The notes under the pieces are model-generated. The model was not told where the DNA came from and searched no databases. It saw only the letters and a program-made list of their open reading frames with translations. DNA of 5,400 bases, taken from the NCBI GenBank assembly GCA_003545155.1, contig DQCH01000071.1:1-5400 (forward strand), given 5' to 3'. Made by a program: the position numbers and the translations under genes. Below are positions 5,292 through 5,400 of the stretch, in pieces (position 1 is the first letter of the stretch; every line of letters begins with the position of its first letter). Source of the DNA: Candidatus Acetothermia bacterium. GTDB lineage: Bacteria > Bipolaricaulota > Bipolaricaulia > UBA7950 > UBA9294.

Positions 5292-5325
5292 ATTATACCC
5301 GCGATGTTTACCCGGGAGAATCGCG
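5292..5325 (-). promoter_or_regulatory. Promoter of the DUF6880-like gene, leaderless, with an inverted repeat
   Basis: On the minus strand TATAAT (5297-5292) is a perfect -10 box, and CACGCC is all that separates it from ATG 5285, so the predicted first transcribed base is the A of the start codon. The -35 is poor (TTCTCC, 5320-5315, at 17 nt spacing). CGCGAT (5300-5305) and ATCGCG (5320-5325) form an inverted repeat with a 14-nt spacer containing CCCGGG. It covers the -35 and the spacer, which is compatible with binding of an activator or repressor. 5326-5400 holds no gene I can support. Confidence 0.6.
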
Positions 5326-5400
5326 CAGCAGGCGAATGCAATCCCTTTCAGGGCTCGGATGGTTCGCTTACCTTCTCCCAACTTAGCATGAATCCGCGAC

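Noticed and set aside
5286..5381. In-frame TTG at 5381 as the start of the DUF6880-like protein
   Set aside because: No ribosome site, and the extension would be read through a perfect -10 box. ATG 5285 fits the promoter and the family better.

Overview
The window looks like a stretch of bacterial chromosome of moderately high GC. It carries five protein genes: a 5'-truncated-by-the-edge antiporter subunit, a lipoprotein, an M24 peptidase, pheS and a DUF6880-type protein. The synthetase is of the bacterial PheS type. Bacterial -35/-10 boxes, TTG as well as ATG starts, and a lipoprotein signal peptide are all visible. The lineage cannot be fixed from the sequence. Genes that appear to be transcribed without a leader, mixed with genes that have strong Shine-Dalgarno sites, suggest a deep-branching or poorly cultured phylum, but this is only a weak inference.

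Layout, left to right. 1-164 (minus) is the N-terminus of a small membrane protein resembling the MnhE/MrpE subunit of multisubunit cation/proton antiporters, and it runs off the left edge. 165-359 is a 195-bp spacer with a 14-bp perfect palindrome. 360-1310 (minus) encodes a lipoprotein with one PKD domain and a beta-rich, probably jelly-roll, C-terminal part. It lies 4 nt after the stop of 1315-2394 (minus), an Xaa-Pro-type M24B metallopeptidase, so the two probably form one transcript. 2395-2545 is a compact divergent control region. It holds five tandem 8-bp repeats in the peptidase leader and two divergent promoters whose -35 hexamers lie on the same seven base pairs. 2546-3553 (plus) is pheS, the phenylalanyl-tRNA synthetase alpha subunit. 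3554-3923 is a 370-bp convergent gap without a convincing gene, packed with inverted repeats. 3924-5285 (minus) encodes a DUF6880-like helical-repeat protein of unknown function.

How it works together. Apart from the peptidase-lipoprotein pair, the genes do not form an obvious pathway. The most informative signals are regulatory. Both pheS and the DUF6880-like gene have a perfect TATAAT only 6-9 nt before their ATG and no Shine-Dalgarno site, so both are probably leaderless. The peptidase instead has a leader of about 85 nt and an AGGAGG site before a TTG start. pheT does not follow pheS. I found no clear sign of a defence system, CRISPR array, tRNA, rRNA or intact mobile element. The best candidate for something undescribed is the palindrome-rich convergent gap, which may be the remains of dispersed repeats or a small structured RNA.
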